From: Desertivirga arenae
GTDB taxonomy: Bacteria > Bacteroidota > Bacteroidia > Sphingobacteriales > Sphingobacteriaceae
DNA: 64,000 bases
Assembly (NCBI RefSeq): GCF_017355785.1
Contig: NZ_JAFEWE010000003.1
Coordinates: 310,001 to 374,000 of the forward strand
Reading direction: 5' to 3'
The position numbers were made by a program, and so were the translations under genes. Under the pieces are notes generated by a model. The model saw nothing but the letters and a program-made list of their open reading frames with translations. It was not told the DNA's origin and searched no databases. Below, piece by piece: positions 61,140-64,000 of the stretch; the stretch's first letter is position 1; each line of letters starts with the position of its first letter.

Positions 61140-62978
61140 GTGCAGAAATCACTCAAAATTATTCTTCCTTTAATTTTATTATTGGCAACTACCTGGTTTA
61201 AACTTCAGTTTCCCCAGATATTGGGAAGTGCCACTCCTTTTCTGCTATATACGGCCGTAATCGTTTTTTCAACGGTGTACTCGGGTTGGATTATTGGTAT
61301 CTTAATGGTTGCCTTGTCCTTACTCCCTATTATATATTACTTCCTCCCCCCGGAGAACTCCTTTGTTCTACAACCGCAGCATTACATTCAAATATTCTTT
61401 TATATAATACAAGATGGAATTGTGATAGCGATGAGTTACGCATTACAAAAGGCGAGGAAAAAAAACGCCCTGGTGGAAAACAGGTTCAAGGTACTTACTG
61501 AAAAAGCTGCAGATCTGCTTGTGCTGCGCGATGTAAACAATAAGGCATTCTACGTAAGTCCTAAGGTTGAAACAGTCTACGGCTACTCTCCTGAAGAGTA
61601 TGCGGATATGGCGATCGAAAAGATGGTCAGCCCCGATTACCTGCAATACTTCCTGCAAAATTTAAAAGAAATAAAAGAAGTGCCTAATTCCCACCGTATC
61701 GTACGGATACAAGCATACCGAAAGGATGGCGAAATAAGATGGATGGAAGGGGACGTTTATAACTTCCTGGAACAGCCCGGTATTAATGCCATTGTATCGT
61801 ACATAAAGGATATAACAGACAGGGTCAACCTGGAGCGGCAAAAAGACGATTTTATAGGTATTGCTAGTCACGAACTTAAAACTCCTCTGGCTAATATAAA
61901 AGGTTTTGTTAGTCTAGCTGAGAAATCAGCACAAGACAAGCCTGAAAATATAAAATCATTCCTGGGCAAAGCCCAGCACAACATAATAAGGCTGCAAAGA
62001 ATTGTAAACGACCTTTTAGATATATCTAAGATAAACACTGGTCAGCTGCCCTACTCCCTGGAAGTATTTAACTTTTCTGAACTTCTGCAGGATACTGTTA
62101 AAAGTCTCCGGATGCATCAGAAAAAGCACGAGTTCATTCTTTCTGCCCCGGAAAAAGTAATGATGAATGGGGATCGGTATCGACTCGAGCAGGTATTAAT
62201 CAATTTACTGGAGAATGCTGTAAAATATTCACCGGAAGCAGATAAAGTATTGGTTAGTGCTGAACTTTCTAACAACTATCTAATTGTTTCTATCCGGGAC
62301 TTCGGCATTGGTATATCAGAAGAACATGTTTCAAAAATCTTTAACAGGTTTTATAGAGTAGATAACACGTCGACTAAATACCAGGGATTGGGCCTGGGCC
62401 TGTTTATAGCTTCAGAAATCCTCAAAAAGCATAATGGAAGTTTCTGGCTTGATAGCAAGCTAGGAGAAGGATCTACTTTCTCATTCCTGCTGCCTTACGA
62501 ATTGGAAGCAAAGACCAATACTTACACAGATAATCAAACTTATTTCCGGACGGACTATATCGACATTGCCTATAACAAAGAGCAGAACTGGCTTGAGGCC
62601 GACTGGATTGGTTATCAGACCAAACAAACGGTGCAAGAAGGCTGTATGCATATGCTGGACCTCGTAAAATCGACTAGGGTAGAGAAGGTATTAAATAACA
62701 ACTCAAAAGTAAAAGGTAACTGGTCCGAAGCGTCGGACTGGGGAAGTACTTTTTGGTTCCCTCTGATGCAGGAAGCGGGTATCGAGTACTTTGCGTGGAT
62801 ACAATCGCCTGACATTTTCAGTCAGCTTTCAGCGTTGAAAAGCATTGAAATGAAGAACGGAAAGATTAATATCCACTTCTTTGAGGAAATGAGCGCAGCT
62901 GTTGAATGGCTTGAAGGCGTTAAAAGTGAAGCAGAAATTTCCCAATCTAAAATGATTCGAGATGACGGTAGTCAATAA
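61140..62978 (+). CDS. PAS histidine kinase with C-terminal STAS-like domain
   Basis: A 612-residue membrane sensor kinase starting at GTG. Four KdpD/DUF4118-like helices (about 5-100) are followed by a PAS/PAC module (about 113-230, ending YIKDITDRVNLERQ). HisKA has His244 in ASHELKTPLANIKGF, and the HATPase N box is near 355 (INLLENAVKYS), with GLGLGLFIASEIL. Beyond the kinase there is an extra domain at about 466-600 (YIDIAYNKEQNWLEADWIGYQTKQTVQEG) resembling the STAS/SpoIIAA-like proteins that usually stand alone. No response regulator is adjacent. A hairpin terminates it. Confidence 0.88.
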   Translation: MQKSLKIILPLILLLATTWFKLQFPQILGSATPFLLYTAVIVFSTVYSGWIIGILMVALSLLPIIYYFLPPENSFVLQPQHYIQIFFYIIQDGIVIAMSYALQKARKKNALVENRFKVLTEKAADLLVLRDVNNKAFYVSPKVETVYGYSPEEYADMAIEKMVSPDYLQYFLQNLKEIKEVPNSHRIVRIQAYRKDGEIRWMEGDVYNFLEQPGINAIVSYIKDITDRVNLERQKDDFIGIASHELKTPLANIKGFVSLAEKSAQDKPENIKSFLGKAQHNIIRLQRIVNDLLDISKINTGQLPYSLEVFNFSELLQDTVKSLRMHQKKHEFILSAPEKVMMNGDRYRLEQVLINLLENAVKYSPEADKVLVSAELSNNYLIVSIRDFGIGISEEHVSKIFNRFYRVDNTSTKYQGLGLGLFIASEILKKHNGSFWLDSKLGEGSTFSFLLPYELEAKTNTYTDNQTYFRTDYIDIAYNKEQNWLEADWIGYQTKQTVQEGCMHMLDLVKSTRVEKVLNNNSKVKGNWSEASDWGSTFWFPLMQEAGIEYFAWIQSPDIFSQLSALKSIEMKNGKINIHFFEEMSAAVEWLEGVKSEAEISQSKMIRDDGSQ

Positions 62979-62992
62979 ACACTATCGTCATC
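62961..62992 (+). terminator. Terminator at the kinase stop codon
   Basis: GATGACGGTAGT / ACTATCGTCATC, a 12-bp stem with one G-U pair, has an 8-base loop that contains the stop codon and is followed by TTTAT. Confidence 0.7.
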
Positions 62993-63032
62993 TTTATAGA
63001 GGAAGAACTTCAAGGAACGGAACCTAAAAGCT

Positions 63033-63689
63033 CTATTTCTTCTTTTGGTCTTTGTCTGCTTCCTTCTTATCCTCGTCTTTGATCTCTTTTACGTTGAAGT
63101 TATTACCTCGCAGTGAGTACTGCAATAGCTTTTTGCCGGTCGGATTTACGCCAGCAGTATCAGCTTCTTCGAATATTGGAAACTCTCTGAATAACTCACC
63201 ATCCTTAACAAAAACAGAGTCTTTACCCCTGTAAGATTTCCTGGTTGAAGAGGTCAGGTCGGGAAAACGTAACTGCTGTTGCGAACCGCTTTCGGTGAAC
63301 TCGTAAATATACATCTTCAAATAGCTGTCCTTATCCTGTCCTTTTGCCTGAATAAACAGTTCCGGGTTTCCGTCAGAATCCATGTCCATATTCCATACAT
63401 CAGTGATTTCACCTTCAAGCTCACCATTAATGGACTTGTATGCTGCCCGTGCAGAATCAGAACGAAGGATCATATAAGCTCCAACATACTCAGCTCCTCT
63501 TCCCCAGCTAAGAACATCAAAAGTTAGACCTGGCTTAACTTCAATGGCTTTGTGAAAACGAAAGGGTTCTGTTAATTTATTTGATTTTACAGTCGGTGCT
63601 GCTGGCTGTTTTGGTGCATCTTCAGAACTACATGAACTTGCTGCCAGAGCTAACGAAAATGCTGCGATTGAGTAAAATATCTTCATCAT
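63033..63689 (-). CDS. PliI-like lysozyme-inhibitor-family lipoprotein
   Basis: A 218-residue lipoprotein with lipobox LAASSC (about residue 20). The central region follows the PliI (periplasmic lysozyme inhibitor, invertebrate type) pattern: GEITDVWNMDMDSDGNPELFI, KSYRGKDSVFVKDGELFREFPIFEEADTAGVNPTG, then KKLLQYSLRGNNF. The usual GSGSYG loop that enters the lysozyme active site reads QDKDSYL here, so inhibition of lysozyme is not assured. The tail is Lys/Asp rich. Recognition is by eye from conserved blocks. Confidence 0.62.
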   Translation of the reverse strand: MMKIFYSIAAFSLALAASSCSSEDAPKQPAAPTVKSNKLTEPFRFHKAIEVKPGLTFDVLSWGRGAEYVGAYMILRSDSARAAYKSINGELEGEITDVWNMDMDSDGNPELFIQAKGQDKDSYLKMYIYEFTESGSQQQLRFPDLTSSTRKSYRGKDSVFVKDGELFREFPIFEEADTAGVNPTGKKLLQYSLRGNNFNVKEIKDEDKKEADKDQKKK

Positions 63690-63857
63690 TGTGTTGCTGA
63701 TCTAAGAAAGAACCTTAGCGGGATAAATGTGTGTATTTTTGTTCCGTCTGCAAAATATCAATAAATCCCCGAAAAGCAAACCATGGGAACATATCCTGAA
63801 AAGCCGTGTACGAGCCATATGCCCATACTGCGGCAATTTGACCCTTAATACAGATAG

Positions 63858-64000
63858 CTATTTGAATTTTATAACTACTTTTTTTCCTGCAATGTTCTCC
63901 AGTAAAGGTTTGAAGATCAACTGAGCATTCTCTTGGGTTTTACCCAGGATGTTCTGTTCCCGCGCATTAGCCTGGATTCGTTGCTCAGCCAGTTTATAAA
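63858..64000 (-). CDS. 3' end of a DUF4230 gene (partial)
   Basis: The minus strand is open from the window edge to a TAG. The 46 visible residues are helical and basic (YKLAEQRIQANAREQNILG, then QENAQLIFKPLLENIAGKK) and end in VVIKFK. This is how DUF4230 proteins finish: a helix, then a short final strand with FKPLLENxxGKKVxxxF. The 5' part, which would carry a membrane helix, lies outside the window. Confidence 0.65.
   Translation of the reverse strand, partial: YKLAEQRIQANAREQNILGKTQENAQLIFKPLLENIAGKKVVIKFK

Noticed and set aside
63727-63924. 65-residue plus-strand frame with a CxxC (CPYC)
   Set aside because: It overlaps the end of the DUF4230 frame on the other strand and looks like chance; the CPYCG is not followed by a second pair for a zinc site.

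Overview
The window comes from a bacterium of the phylum Bacteroidetes, most likely a Sphingobacteriaceae member of the Pedobacter type. The evidence is the gene families: an OMP_b-brl_3 outer-membrane barrel, an MG2/plug protein, DUF2911, CvfB, BtrH_N/DUF4872, and SusC-like carboxypeptidase-regulatory domains. Several promoters also carry the TAnnTTTG -7 box of this phylum, and most genes lack Shine-Dalgarno sequences. Base composition is moderately AT-rich. I found no insertion sequence, integrase, prophage, CRISPR array, rRNA or replication origin. This is a chromosomal segment made mostly of single genes and short operons.

Layout. 1-13.6 kb holds housekeeping and envelope genes: a sodium:solute symporter, a DUF2911 protein, a CvfB-like RNA-binding protein, a spore-photoproduct-lyase-like radical SAM protein, a tandem universal stress protein, two large envelope proteins, ClpP, and an ECF sigma factor overlapping a small soluble partner. 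13.7-18.6 kb holds small genes: a GNAT enzyme, a receiver domain without its aspartate, a DMT permease, a PRC-barrel gene preceded by a 33-residue membrane ORF (both with unusually strong ribosome binding sites), DUF3072 and a barrel-like lipoprotein. 18.7-25.3 kb looks accessory. It has many short unrelated genes (AhpD-like/Crp pair, methyltransferase, HPP, DUF1801, VOC, DUF2071, DUF4269) and the decayed 3' ends of an acyltransferase_3 gene and a nitronate monooxygenase gene. 25.3-33.6 kb has a BtrH_N/DUF4872 protein, an SMC-like ATPase, a subtilase lipoprotein, an atypical SDR, and a fused YncE propeller/phosphoesterase.

33.8-42.4 kb is the clearest functional unit. Seven minus-strand genes are read in the order HlyD adaptor, TolC-like channel, ABC ATPase, two FtsX permeases, NtrC-type regulator, histidine kinase. 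Upstream lies a candidate sigma-54 promoter with a palindrome at enhancer distance. I read this as a self-regulated MacAB-like tripartite efflux or envelope-stress operon.

42.6-53.5 kb contains a lipoprotein, a DUF885 metallopeptidase, a DoxX-like membrane protein, a gene interrupted by an in-frame TGA, two AraC regulators around a methyltransferase/SnoaL/SDR group, a protein of six exact 16-residue repeats, and a serine beta-lactamase-fold hydrolase. 53.5-57.4 kb is a three-subunit PaoABC-type molybdenum aldehyde oxidoreductase. 57.4-64 kb has an ABC-F protein, tRNA-Pro(UGG) with its own promoter and terminator, an App1-type phosphatase with a small partner, a histidine kinase with a C-terminal STAS-like domain, a PliI-like lipoprotein, and the 3' end of a DUF4230 gene running off the window.

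Start codons were moved inward where a track start was TTG/GTG or overlapped a neighbour and an internal ATG fitted better; each case is noted. All family names come from reading the sequence, not from a search.
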